The notes under the pieces were generated by a model that saw only the letters and a program-made list of their open reading frames with translations, was not told where the DNA came from and did not search any database. DNA of 64,000 nucleotides, taken from the NCBI GenBank assembly GCA_026706485.1, contig JAPOYR010000002.1, positions 124,001-188,000 on the forward strand, in the 5' to 3' direction. Both the position numbers and the translations under genes were made by a program. This document shows positions 54,715-62,545 of this stretch, one piece after another; position 1 is the stretch's first letter, and every line of letters starts with the position of its first letter. Source of the DNA: Chloroflexota bacterium. Lineage in GTDB: Bacteria > Chloroflexota > UBA11872.

Positions 54715-54811
54715 CGAGAGCGGGTCGCTGTCAGAGGGCCTTGTCCAGCGCATCGTCTCCCAGGCGAGCGCCCGGACGACGAGCTTGTAAGGGCCTCCGC
54801 CGCTTCGACGC

Positions 54812-55162
54812 TCACTGTGCTGGCGGCGGATGGGCCGGCGCAGTGTGGGTCGGCACTCGAGGCTCAACCCGTTCAGCGATGTCGGGCCCAGACCTTAGCT
54901 CCGCCGCACGCAATTCAAAGGTCTTCTGAAGATTCAGCCAAAACTGCGGCGTGGTGCCGAAATAGCGCGACAAGCGCAGCGCGGTGTCGGCCGTCACCCC
55001 TCGCTGGCCCTTGAGGATGGCCGTGATTCGGTTGGTCGGGACGGCCAGGGCCTTCGCGAGCGCATTGGCTGAGAGGCCGAGTTCGTCGAGCTCGCCGCCC
55101 AGGATTTCTCCCGGGTGCACCGGTCGCATGCGGTTGGTCGTCGCCATCACCAGCCCCCTCAT
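54812..55162 (-). CDS. higA: HigA-family antitoxin (HTH, XRE/VapI type), orphan
   Basis: A 116-residue DNA-binding protein. RPVHPGEILGGELDELGLSAN and ALAKALAVPTNRITAILKG (helix-turn-helix) followed by LSRYFGTTPQFWLNLQ are the usual HigA pattern. The start ATG 55162 overlaps the TGA of a HigB remnant (ATGA), which fixes the start; ATG 55147 would also be possible. The C-terminal Pro/Thr-rich tail is longer than normal. With the toxin gene broken it may persist as a repressor only. Confidence 0.86.
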   Translation of the reverse strand: MRGLVMATTNRMRPVHPGEILGGELDELGLSANALAKALAVPTNRITAILKGQRGVTADTALRLSRYFGTTPQFWLNLQKTFELRAAELRSGPDIAERVEPRVPTHTAPAHPPPAQ

Positions 55163-55227
55163 CGGTGGTAGTCCACGATCTCTACGTCGTACGGCCCGTC
55201 ATCGCCCCACCGGAAGCAGACGCGCCA
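55159..55227 (-). pseudogene. Remnant of HigB toxin (C-terminal 22 codons)
   Basis: Directly upstream of higA the frame reads WRVCFRWGDDG-PYDVEIVDYHR then TGA, matching the conserved end of HigB/RelE-type toxins. An in-frame TAG (55228-55230) precedes the Trp codon, and an IRL-like stretch continues in another frame, suggesting a frameshift plus loss of the N-terminal part. No start codon or ribosome-binding site is present, so no toxin is made. Confidence 0.75.
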
Positions 55228-55379
55228 CTAGCCAGCCGAATTCTAGAGTGCCCGTGATGGCTCCTCCGTCGGCGGCCGGATCCACGCGGCACGCGACGCG
55301 GGGCACTATCGGCGTTGCCTGGCGTTTGCGCGGCCCGAATTCGCCGGATTGGTCACACTGCGGGTGCTTGGGACGAGGC

Positions 55380-55385
55380 TATGCT
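55380..55385 (+). promoter_or_regulatory. Candidate -10 box (TATGCT) of the first paralogous lipoprotein
   Basis: TATGCT ends a 27-base block (55361-55387) that is 23/27 identical to 57311-57337 before the second paralogue. Both blocks end exactly 31 bases before an ATGCGCC start, supporting promoter function and the chosen starts. Confidence 0.5.
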
Positions 55386-55418
55386 CGGAGCGTGGCTCGC
55401 ACACGCATGGATGGCTTC

Positions 55419-57239
55419 ATGCGCCCTGAGGATGAACGCAACCGCTCGCGCTCCCGGATACGTCTGCGAGGCGGACGAGGCTGGGCGCGGCCTGGCCGCG
55501 TGGCCGGGATAGCGGCGCTGACGATCGGAATCGCGGTCATGCTGCTGGCGGCAGCTGCCTGCGGCGAGGATGAACCGCCGCCGGCGCCGGCCACGCCGAC
55601 CGCAGCGGCCGCGGCGCCTTCGCCCACGCCGGAGCCGCCCCCACCCACCGCCGCGCCAACGGCCACTCCCACCCCGACCGTCGCGCCAACGAAGACTCCA
55701 ACCCCAACGCCGACGCCAAGCCCCACAGCCACGCCTTCGCCTACCCCTACCCCCGACCCGACGGCCGCGGCCCTCGACGCGTCCGACTTCGACCGCGAGC
55801 GCCTGAACGAGGCCGTCGTCAACAATCCACCGACCTCTGTCCGCATATCTGCCGAGGCCGGCCTGTTGCCGATGGTCGAGGGCGACCTCGCGGTGACGAT
55901 GGAGCTGGTTCCGGCGGACGAGGCGATGCGCATGCTGACGGAGTTCGATTCGGATGACCAAAAGCTGAGCCTCGAGTTGATTGTGATCGGCGACACGCAA
56001 TACATCCGCTTAGCGGATCCGGATGGGAACGAGAGCCCCTGGCTGGCGTCTGACATCAGCGACGGCGAGGCGGCGCTGGTGGACGCCGTGGGCGCCGGTG
56101 ACCTGCTGGACGACTTGATTCCCGACGACGACCAGTCGCCGATCGAAGCGATCGGCGTGGAGGCCTGCGGTGACGGCCGGCAGTGCTTCGTGCTCATAAG
56201 CCCGGAGGATCCCTCGGTGCAGATGCTGGTCGATACCGAAACCTATCTGCCGGTGGCGTTTCGCGGCCCGGTTCTCGGCGGCGGCGTCGACACGGACGTC
56301 GAGGTGCGGATCGAATGGAACGCCGAGATTTCGATCACCGCGCCGGCCGACGCGCAGCAGGTAACCGCAGAGGAGTTCGGCCTCGCCTTGATCAGCTTTT
56401 TCCTCGGCTCGGAGGGCATCAGCCCGGTACCGGTCGAACAGACCGAGACCGTCGTCACCCGGGAGATCATCAGAGAAGTGCCGGCGGAGACAATCGTCAC
56501 CCGGGAGGTCGTCAGAGAGGTGCCGGTGGAGACAGTCATCGCCAGCGAGCGCTCGGCGTTGTGGCTGGCCTTCGGGGCATCGCCCTATGGAGAGGCGCTC
56601 GACGAGATCGGCGACCAGTTCCACGGCGATCCCGGCATTTCGCCGGCACGCCACGACCCCACGGTGGACATCTGGAACTGGGGCGCGGGACGCATTGAGC
56701 TGGCCGAGGCCACGGCGGGTCAGCTGTTCGGGCCGGACGGCGAGTTTCCCTGCGGCTCGCTGGACCCGGTCGTCGCCTGCGGCGCGGATGGCCTCGCCCC
56801 CGGGACCTACCTGCTGGTCTGGAGCGAGGTGCTCGACCCGGTCCCGCTCGACGACCCCGCCTACGTTCGCACCTTCTGGACGCTCTTACAGGACGGCGAT
56901 CCGGCAAACGATTGGGAGGCGCTGCCGCAGTTCGCCAACGATGTGCTGGACGGCAGCGACACGCACTACTGGATTGCGGCAATACCTGGCGGCTGGGAGT
57001 TGCGCCGCACCTTCGGCCCGCAGCTGGAGCCCATGCCGACCGACGGCGCTGCCATGATTCTGGCGAACGTCGTGGTCTTCTGGGTGCCGCTGTCGGAGCT
57101 CGGCGATCTTGACGCCCTGAGCCTGGGCGTCGCCAGCTTCAGCGGTCCCGTCGATGATCCATATGGCGTGAACGGAACTCTCGACCGGTCACCGGAGCCG
57201 CAGCAGCCGCTCACGCCGCTCGACGACGTGGGGTTCTAG
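55419..57239 (+). CDS. Lipoprotein of unknown function, paralogue A (Pro/Thr-rich spacer)
   Basis: A 606-residue predicted lipoprotein: basic N-region, hydrophobic stretch and lipobox AAAC, then a 60-residue PTPTP-rich spacer. The first domain (about 125-340) resembles LppX/LprG-like all-beta lipoproteins, with DTETYLPVAFRG and IEWNAEISITAPADAQ. A second linker holds REVVREVPVETV repeats like those in the ABC binding protein. A C-terminal domain (about 395-590) with WGAGRIELAEA and FGPDGEFPC is shared with the next gene. ATG 55419 is chosen from the conserved promoter spacing; ATG 55407 and GTG 55392 are in frame. Function is not recognised. Confidence 0.72.
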   Translation: MRPEDERNRSRSRIRLRGGRGWARPGRVAGIAALTIGIAVMLLAAAACGEDEPPPAPATPTAAAAAPSPTPEPPPPTAAPTATPTPTVAPTKTPTPTPTPSPTATPSPTPTPDPTAAALDASDFDRERLNEAVVNNPPTSVRISAEAGLLPMVEGDLAVTMELVPADEAMRMLTEFDSDDQKLSLELIVIGDTQYIRLADPDGNESPWLASDISDGEAALVDAVGAGDLLDDLIPDDDQSPIEAIGVEACGDGRQCFVLISPEDPSVQMLVDTETYLPVAFRGPVLGGGVDTDVEVRIEWNAEISITAPADAQQVTAEEFGLALISFFLGSEGISPVPVEQTETVVTREIIREVPAETIVTREVVREVPVETVIASERSALWLAFGASPYGEALDEIGDQFHGDPGISPARHDPTVDIWNWGAGRIELAEATAGQLFGPDGEFPCGSLDPVVACGADGLAPGTYLLVWSEVLDPVPLDDPAYVRTFWTLLQDGDPANDWEALPQFANDVLDGSDTHYWIAAIPGGWELRRTFGPQLEPMPTDGAAMILANVVVFWVPLSELGDLDALSLGVASFSGPVDDPYGVNGTLDRSPEPQQPLTPLDDVGF

Positions 57240-57329
57240 AAGACTACTTCCCGCGACCGGTCCCACGCTGCACACAGGACGCGGCGTAGCGTTGGTGACT
57301 CGTCAGACCGCGGGCGCTCGGGATGCGGC

Positions 57330-57335
57330 TATGCT
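57330..57335 (+). promoter_or_regulatory. Candidate -10 box (TATGCT) of the second paralogous lipoprotein
   Basis: It lies in the 57311-57337 copy of the duplicated upstream block. A hairpin GCCGAAG-n8-CTTCGGC (57344-57365) sits between it and ATG 57369 and could reduce translation. Confidence 0.48.
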
Positions 57336-57368
57336 CGTGTCTTGCCGAAGTCGTGGTGCTTCGGCTTG

Positions 57369-59144
57369 ATGCGCCTCACGGGGAGTCCTCGCCCAGTGCC
57401 TGAAACGTCGGTGTCAGGGAAGGCAGAGCGCCTCCGCCGCACGGCCAGCGCCGTCTCGCTGACCCTTGGAGCCGTGGTCATGCTCGCCGTTGCGGCCTGC
57501 GGCGAGGAGGCTGCTCCGCCGGAGACGGTTACGCCAACCGCCGTCGTCGACGCAGCGACGCCTTCGCCCACGCCCCCGCCGGACACGCCCGCGGCAGCCA
57601 CACCCACGCCAACTCCCGCCGCAACTCCTACGACGCCCCCAACGCCAACGCCGCAGCCCACCGCCACGCCCACGCCGCGGGCGACGCCAACGGCACCCAC
57701 CGACGCCTCGCTCGGCCGCGCCCAAGCCGTGGGCTTCGATGCCGGACGGTTCGAAGACGCCCTCCAAAACGTCGCCGGGAACGCCACCCGTGTATCGATT
57801 GATATTGGCCCACCGATCTTCAAACCAGGGGATTTCACGATGATGGTCGAGACCGGGCCGGCGGGCGACACGATACGCACCCTGATGACCAGCGCGTCTT
57901 CAGGCCGCCCGCTGAGCATCGAGATGCTTCGAGTTGAAAACACGCTATTCGCACGTGGGCACGACGCCGACGGCAACTGGACTCCGTGGGTGGGCTCGAT
58001 CGTCGCCGAGGACCTCGCCTTGCCGCTCGGCGCCATGGGGACCGCGATTGAAGATCTCGAGGCTCTCGGCGTCTCGGGTGACGATCCCGGCTACAGCGTC
58101 ATCGGCAGGGTTGGGTGCCCGGACGGCCGAACGTGCTTTCTCCTCCAACTCCCCGACTTTGGCGAAGGGCAATTTGCAGAGCTGCTGGTCGATACGGAGA
58201 CGTATCTACCGGTGGTGATGCGCCTGCGGCTCGAGGGGTTCCCCGGCGTCTACGACATGCTCATCGACTGGAACGCCGACGTCGACATCACGGCGCCGCC
58301 GGACGCGCAGATGCTCACGTCGGAGGAGTTCACGGCGGCGGTGTCGACGCTTATCGCCGAACAGTCGGGCGCCATCGTGGACTCGAACCTGCCCGACCCG
58401 GCAGCCGCGGGCGGCCCGGACGAGGCCATCCTGGAGTTGATTCGGCTGCTTCCCGAGCTTGGCGCGTTGCCGGACTTAGAAGCGCGCGACGGCAGGGGCG
58501 ACTTGTTCCACCCCGATCTCGACGGCGCAAACGTGCGCAGCGATTCCACGATTGATATCGACACCTGGGGCGCCGGAGTGGTCGACCTGAGCAACTCAGG
58601 CGCGCGCGAGCTGTTCGGACCGGACGGCGCGCTGGCCTGCGGCCCGGCGAATCCCGCCGTGGTCTGCGGCGGCACCGAAGTCGCTCCCGGGCAGTATCTC
58701 GTGGTCTGGATGGCGCTCGTCGACGAGTTTCGCCTCGACGACGACAGTCTCTTCCGCACCTTCTGGGCCGTGTTCGACGACGGCGACCCGGCGAACGACC
58801 CTCCGCGGCTGCCGATGATCTCCCGCGATGTGCTGGAGAGCGCCGACCAGAACTACCGGATCGAGGCAACGCGTAGCGGCTGGCGGCTTGTTCGCACGTT
58901 CGGGCCGGAGTTTGAACGCACGCCGACCGGCGGCGCGGCGATCCTCGCCGAGGCCGTCGTGCTCTTTTGGTTGCCCGTGTCGGAGCTCGGCGATCCGGAG
59001 GCGTTGAGCCTGGGCGTGGCCAGCTCGAGCGGCTCACGCTCGAGTCCGTTCGGCCCGAATGGGGCCTTCGACCGGTCACCGGACCCCGGACAGCCGCTCA
59101 CGCCGCTCGAGGAAGTCGTGCCGCCAGCTCTCGTGAAGCGCTAA
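57369..59144 (+). CDS. Lipoprotein of unknown function, paralogue B
   Basis: A 591-residue predicted lipoprotein with lipobox VAAC and a PTP-rich spacer. The two globular domains parallel paralogue A: DTETYLPVVMRL and IDWNADVDITAPPDAQ in the first, WGAGVVDLSNS, FGPDGALACG and RTFGPEFERTP in the second. It lacks the REVVREVP linker and instead has a loop near PDPAAAGGPDEA. The start ATG 57369 is at the same distance from the duplicated promoter as in paralogue A; GTG 57396 with GGGGAG upstream is an alternative. The two genes look like a tandem duplication that has diverged. The end overlaps the DUF3179 gene by CTAA. Confidence 0.72.
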   Translation: MRLTGSPRPVPETSVSGKAERLRRTASAVSLTLGAVVMLAVAACGEEAAPPETVTPTAVVDAATPSPTPPPDTPAAATPTPTPAATPTTPPTPTPQPTATPTPRATPTAPTDASLGRAQAVGFDAGRFEDALQNVAGNATRVSIDIGPPIFKPGDFTMMVETGPAGDTIRTLMTSASSGRPLSIEMLRVENTLFARGHDADGNWTPWVGSIVAEDLALPLGAMGTAIEDLEALGVSGDDPGYSVIGRVGCPDGRTCFLLQLPDFGEGQFAELLVDTETYLPVVMRLRLEGFPGVYDMLIDWNADVDITAPPDAQMLTSEEFTAAVSTLIAEQSGAIVDSNLPDPAAAGGPDEAILELIRLLPELGALPDLEARDGRGDLFHPDLDGANVRSDSTIDIDTWGAGVVDLSNSGARELFGPDGALACGPANPAVVCGGTEVAPGQYLVVWMALVDEFRLDDDSLFRTFWAVFDDGDPANDPPRLPMISRDVLESADQNYRIEATRSGWRLVRTFGPEFERTPTGGAAILAEAVVLFWLPVSELGDPEALSLGVASSSGSRSSPFGPNGAFDRSPDPGQPLTPLEEVVPPALVKR

Positions 59145-60880
59145 CCCTGATCGGCGCCGTAGAGCGTCGTCGCGGGGTGGAATGACGACCAGCCGAGCCA
59201 GTAGGCCAGGTGGCCCGGTAGCCGAGCAAGTTGGGCGCCGTCAGGGTGGACGAGCGCTTCTTCGGTGAGATTCCAGGTGGTTCCCTGGTCGTCGACAACC
59301 GTGCGCGGCTCGGTGCCCGGCCCGAATTCCCGCTCGCCGCGCTCGAACGCCCGCACCGCCGCGCCGGCGCTCCAGGAGACATTGCCCCGGCGACGGTCCA
59401 TGCCGTCGATGGTCAGCTCCTCACCCAGCGCCACGAGTACGACCGGTTGGTCGGCGACGGTGTCGTTGAGCACCCGGGCCTCGACCACGTCGGCCACCGC
59501 ATAGGCGCGAGCGGCGTCCCCGAGCACAAGCGCGAACACGCGATCCTTGGGAGCCAGGCCATCCGCCGTCGGCGCCGGGAACATCACGTCGGGGCTGGCG
59601 AAGTAGCCGCCATAGGCCGCGCCGGGCGAATAGTCGCGGCGGTGGCCGGTGTTGATGCTCAGCACCGCGGTCGTCGGATTGGCCGTGCGCCAGGCCTCCC
59701 ACGTCGTGGTGACGATGGGGATGACATCGAGCCGGCCCGGATCGGCCGCCAGCGGCCCAAGCACTGGCTCACCAGTCAACTGGTTCCAGAGCGTGAACGT
59801 GCCGCGGTCGTACATCAGCTTGTTGCTACGCATGAGGAAGCCCGACGTGCCGATGCTGAGCACGTCGCCCCGGTAGCGCCGGCTGAACAGCACCCCCGCG
59901 CCGCAGAGGGTGCAGTAGGCCAGCGCCACGGGCTCGCCGCCCACGACGTCGTTGGCCATCTCGTGCCAGTCCAGGATCCGGAGCGGGTAGGCGCGATAGT
60001 CGCCGTTGATCGCAACGCCGAATACCACGTCTTCGGGCTCGAGGTAGGCGGCGCTCTCGGCCGCGACCATCGGCGCGGACTCCAGCGGCGGGATGCCGTC
60101 CAGGCGCACGCCGCCCCAGACGATCTCCTCGAAGCGGATGCTGCGCGGAGCGGATTCGTCGAAGAACCGGGCGAACTGCGGGTCGACGCGGCTGTAGATG
60201 CGGCCCTTCCAGGCGGCAAACCCCGGCACGGTGGTCAGGTCGGTTCTGGCGTACCACTCGGCCCACTCCGCCCACGATTCGTGTTGTTCACCGGTGAGTT
60301 GGAACAGACCCTGCCGAGCCTTGTCCCACGAGTCGGGATGAAACGCCCCAAGCTGCGCCGCCCGCAGGACCTCGATGAGCACCCCGATCAGGCGCTTGTC
60401 GCCGGTGGTTCCCATGTAGGCCACCAGCTCCACCTGCGCCTCCGGATAGGTCGGGTCGAGCAGCAGGCCGTCAAGCAGCGATTGCGCCTGTTCGTCGGAC
60501 AGCCGGCGGTCGTCCGGCACAGGAGTGCCGGCAAGCGCCGGGCGCGGCGTGGACTCGGCAGTCGGAGTCGGCGTGGGCGCGGCGGTTGGCGTTGGCGCGG
60601 GCGTGGCGGTGGGACTGGGTGTCGGAGATGGGGGCGCGGTGACAATCACCTTGGCAGCGGCGGGGGGCCTGGTCGGTGTTTCGGTCGACGGGGTGTCATC
60701 GCACGCCGCCAGCGCCGCCGCCGCGCCCGCGGTGGCCAGCAGTCCGAGCGCACGGCGGCGCGACACCACCGCACGTCGCGGGGCGGCTTGCTGACTCCGC
60801 GCGCGCCCGGCTCCCTCTCCCCCGGAGGGAGAGGGCTGGGGTAAGGGAGATCCGAGACTCGGGCGAGGAAGGTCGGCCAT
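59141..60880 (-). CDS. DUF3179-domain lipoprotein
   Basis: A secreted lipoprotein with a twin-arginine-like SRRRALGLL and a lipobox LAAC, a PTPTP spacer, then a DUF3179 domain. ILDWHEMANDVVGG, YCTLCGAGVLFSRR with Cys-x2-Cys, GTSGFLMRSNKLMYDR and LWNQLTGEPV are the family hallmarks. Function is unknown; the family is frequent in Chloroflexota. From ATG 60880 it is 579 residues, but the first ~35 are encoded by a hairpin repeat (60813-60845), so GTG 60769 or 60766, just before the twin-arginine motif, may be the true start. Its end overlaps the lipoprotein B stop. Confidence 0.85.
   Translation of the reverse strand: MADLPRPSLGSPLPQPSPSGGEGAGRARSQQAAPRRAVVSRRRALGLLATAGAAAALAACDDTPSTETPTRPPAAAKVIVTAPPSPTPSPTATPAPTPTAAPTPTPTAESTPRPALAGTPVPDDRRLSDEQAQSLLDGLLLDPTYPEAQVELVAYMGTTGDKRLIGVLIEVLRAAQLGAFHPDSWDKARQGLFQLTGEQHESWAEWAEWYARTDLTTVPGFAAWKGRIYSRVDPQFARFFDESAPRSIRFEEIVWGGVRLDGIPPLESAPMVAAESAAYLEPEDVVFGVAINGDYRAYPLRILDWHEMANDVVGGEPVALAYCTLCGAGVLFSRRYRGDVLSIGTSGFLMRSNKLMYDRGTFTLWNQLTGEPVLGPLAADPGRLDVIPIVTTTWEAWRTANPTTAVLSINTGHRRDYSPGAAYGGYFASPDVMFPAPTADGLAPKDRVFALVLGDAARAYAVADVVEARVLNDTVADQPVVLVALGEELTIDGMDRRRGNVSWSAGAAVRAFERGEREFGPGTEPRTVVDDQGTTWNLTEEALVHPDGAQLARLPGHLAYWLGWSSFHPATTLYGADQG
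60813..60845. repeat. CCCTCTCCC/GGGAGAGGG hairpin repeat
   Basis: CCCTCTCCC and GGGAGAGGG form a 9-base stem with a 5-base loop, followed by CTGGGGTAAGG. A second copy lies at 62488-62520. It is probably a small dispersed element that has entered the 5' part of the DUF3179 reading frame. Confidence 0.75.
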
Positions 60881-61188
60881 TTATGCGAAGGTCTCTTTCA
60901 AGGGGGACGGGACCGTACGTCGGCGGACGTAGAGGGGTGCGTCATCGCAATCGCAACGATCGACTCCACCTTGAGCGGCCATGCGCGCCCTTGAGCTATC
61001 ATCGCCGCTACTGTCAGCGGCCCCAAGGTCAGGCCGCCGTATCACGCGTGCGCTATTGACATCCATTGCCATGACTCCGGTGGGGCCCTTCACCAAGCCA
61101 TACGTATTTGGCCGCCGGGCCGTTTTGCCTTCCGTGCCAAAGCTCCCTTTCGCGCACCGGGCGCCGACCATCTTGCCGAGCGGCTGAC
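60881..61188. other. Intergenic region without a recognised gene
   Basis: A divergent promoter region between the DUF3179 gene and a methyltransferase. TATCAT at 60997-61002 is a weak -10 candidate, with TTGAGC 20 bases before it. A 68-codon reading frame (60981-61187) shows no recognisable domain and is probably chance. No terminator is seen. Confidence 0.4.
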
Positions 61189-62064
61189 GTGACTGTCGAC
61201 GCCAAGGATCTCCCCTCGCCCGAGGATTTGCACTTTGGGCACTTCGCGGCCGTGCCCGAGTATCGCCAAGTCAACCGCGAGCTGGTGCAAGAGCTATTCC
61301 GCCACATGCCGAATCCGTTCGTGCACGTCGATCTGGCCACGGGTACGGGACTCGTGCCGCAGCTGCTGATCGAGGAAGCCGAGAAACGGGGGTTCCGGGG
61401 CACCATCATCGGCATCGACCGCAGCCCCAAGGCCCTGGAGATTGCCGAGGCCACCACGCCGCGACCGTCGAACATTGACCTGCGCTTCGTGGAAGCCGAC
61501 GCGCGATATCTCGAGCGCCTGCAAGGCGATGAGCTGCCCGCCGACGGCGCCGACAGCCTGAGCATTCACGACGCCATCCACGAGATCACCGACCAGGAAG
61601 GGCAGCGTCAGGTCTATAACGGCATGGCCGCCATCGCGCGGGACGGCGCCCTGCTGTCGTCGAACAGCACCTTCACCACCGTCTCGATGGCGGTGGCGAA
61701 CTCGCTGCGGGGACACGGCGAGTGGAAGCTGCACTTCATGCGGCTCACCGGCGCCCGCCGCAACGACAAAGGCGGCGCGCTGCCCTACCGCCGGCCCGAG
61801 GACTACCGCAAGATGATCGAAGAGGCCGGGTTCAAGGTCGTGCACGAGCTGGAGCGGGCCATCCACCTCACGCGCGAGGCCCTCAAGGCCATCGCCCGCT
61901 ATCCGGCCTTCGTGGAAGGCGTCGCGGGCGACCTGGACTTCCCCCGCAAGTTCAGCCTGGCGGAGCAGAGCCACTACCTGAGCCTCGCCGTCGACAAAGT
62001 GCGCTACGACGGCCTGCCACGCATCTGGCACGAAATCATCGGGCGGCGACGCGCGACGCCCTAG
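61189..62064 (+). CDS. Class I SAM-dependent methyltransferase
   Basis: A 291-residue methyltransferase. The SAM motif I is VDLATGTGLVPQLL, the acidic motif II end is IGIDRSPKALEIA, and SIHDAIHEI is a motif IV-like block. The C-terminal region EEAGFKVVHELE fits UbiE/small-molecule methyltransferases. The GTG start at 61189 has only a weak GAG upstream; longer frames begin in non-homologous sequence. The substrate is unknown and neighbours give no clue. Confidence 0.8.
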   Translation: MTVDAKDLPSPEDLHFGHFAAVPEYRQVNRELVQELFRHMPNPFVHVDLATGTGLVPQLLIEEAEKRGFRGTIIGIDRSPKALEIAEATTPRPSNIDLRFVEADARYLERLQGDELPADGADSLSIHDAIHEITDQEGQRQVYNGMAAIARDGALLSSNSTFTTVSMAVANSLRGHGEWKLHFMRLTGARRNDKGGALPYRRPEDYRKMIEEAGFKVVHELERAIHLTREALKAIARYPAFVEGVAGDLDFPRKFSLAEQSHYLSLAVDKVRYDGLPRIWHEIIGRRRATP

Positions 62065-62091
62065 TCCCGCCCGCTCCTCGGCACGCCGGCC

Positions 62092-62167
62092 CGTCATTCC
62101 CGCTTCGCCGTCATTCCCGCTCCCTCCGTCATTCCCGCTTCGCCGTCATTCCCGCGCAGGCGGGAAT
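62092..62167. repeat. Tandem CGTCATTCCCGC repeats ending in a palindrome
   Basis: CGTCATTCCCGC occurs four times, starting at 62092, 62109, 62127 and 62144 (17- or 18-base spacing). The last copy opens the perfect hairpin ATTCCCGC-GCAG-GCGGGAAT (62148-62167). The regular spacing suggests expansion from a REP-like element. The core also appears at 28609 and 42944. Confidence 0.8.
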
Positions 62168-62327
62168 CCACCCGTCACTGAACCCGGGGGCGGACAGGTT
62201 GCGCCCTGTCATCCCCAAGCCCGGCTGTACTTTGCAAAAGTCTCCGAAGGTGGGAATCCACCGCCCACCACATCTGGCGCGCACGGATATCCACCGCCCG
62301 GCAGAAACCTCATTCCACACCAGATCC

Positions 62328-62409
62328 GTCATTCCGAGCGCAGCGAGGAATCTAAGGACGCTGGCGCCGGCTCCGCGCCGCTAATACTCCTCGCGCCGCT
62401 CGAAGTGAC
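62328..62409. mobile_element. 82-base MITE-like element with imperfect terminal inverted repeats
   Basis: GTCATTCCGAGCG (62328-62340) and CGCTCGAAGTGAC (62397-62409) are inverted repeats matching at 11 of 13 positions. No coding capacity is seen inside. The size and ends fit a miniature non-autonomous element; no transposase gene is in this window. Confidence 0.55.
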
Positions 62410-62487
62410 AACGGTGGCCCGCGCTGCGCGCAGTGTGGGACCGGCCGCGTCGAATCTCCGAGACGGGCCAGCGGCGCCAGTCCGGTT

Positions 62488-62520
62488 CCCTCTCCCACAG
62501 GGAGAGGGCTAGGGTGAGGG
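62488..62520. repeat. CCCTCTCCC/GGGAGAGGG hairpin repeat, second copy
   Basis: CCCTCTCCC-ACA-GGGAGAGGG followed by CTAGGGTGAGG, a close relative of 60813-60845. It ends 25 bases before the restriction-modification gene and could cap transcription from upstream. Other sequence between 62065 and 62545 holds no recognised gene. Confidence 0.75.
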
Positions 62521-62545
62521 GCTCCGGCGCGGCTACCATGCCCCC

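Noticed and set aside
54984-55418. A start for lipoprotein A far upstream, overlapping higA
   Set aside because: It would bury the signal peptide inside the protein, and the duplicated promoter and start spacing support ATG 55419.
60981-61187. A 68-codon frame before the methyltransferase
   Set aside because: No ribosome-binding site, no recognisable domain, and it begins within the presumed promoter region.
62092-62155. Possible CRISPR array from four regularly spaced 12-base repeats
   Set aside because: Repeats are too short, the spacers are 5-6 bases, and no cas gene is present; it is better read as expansion of a REP-like element.
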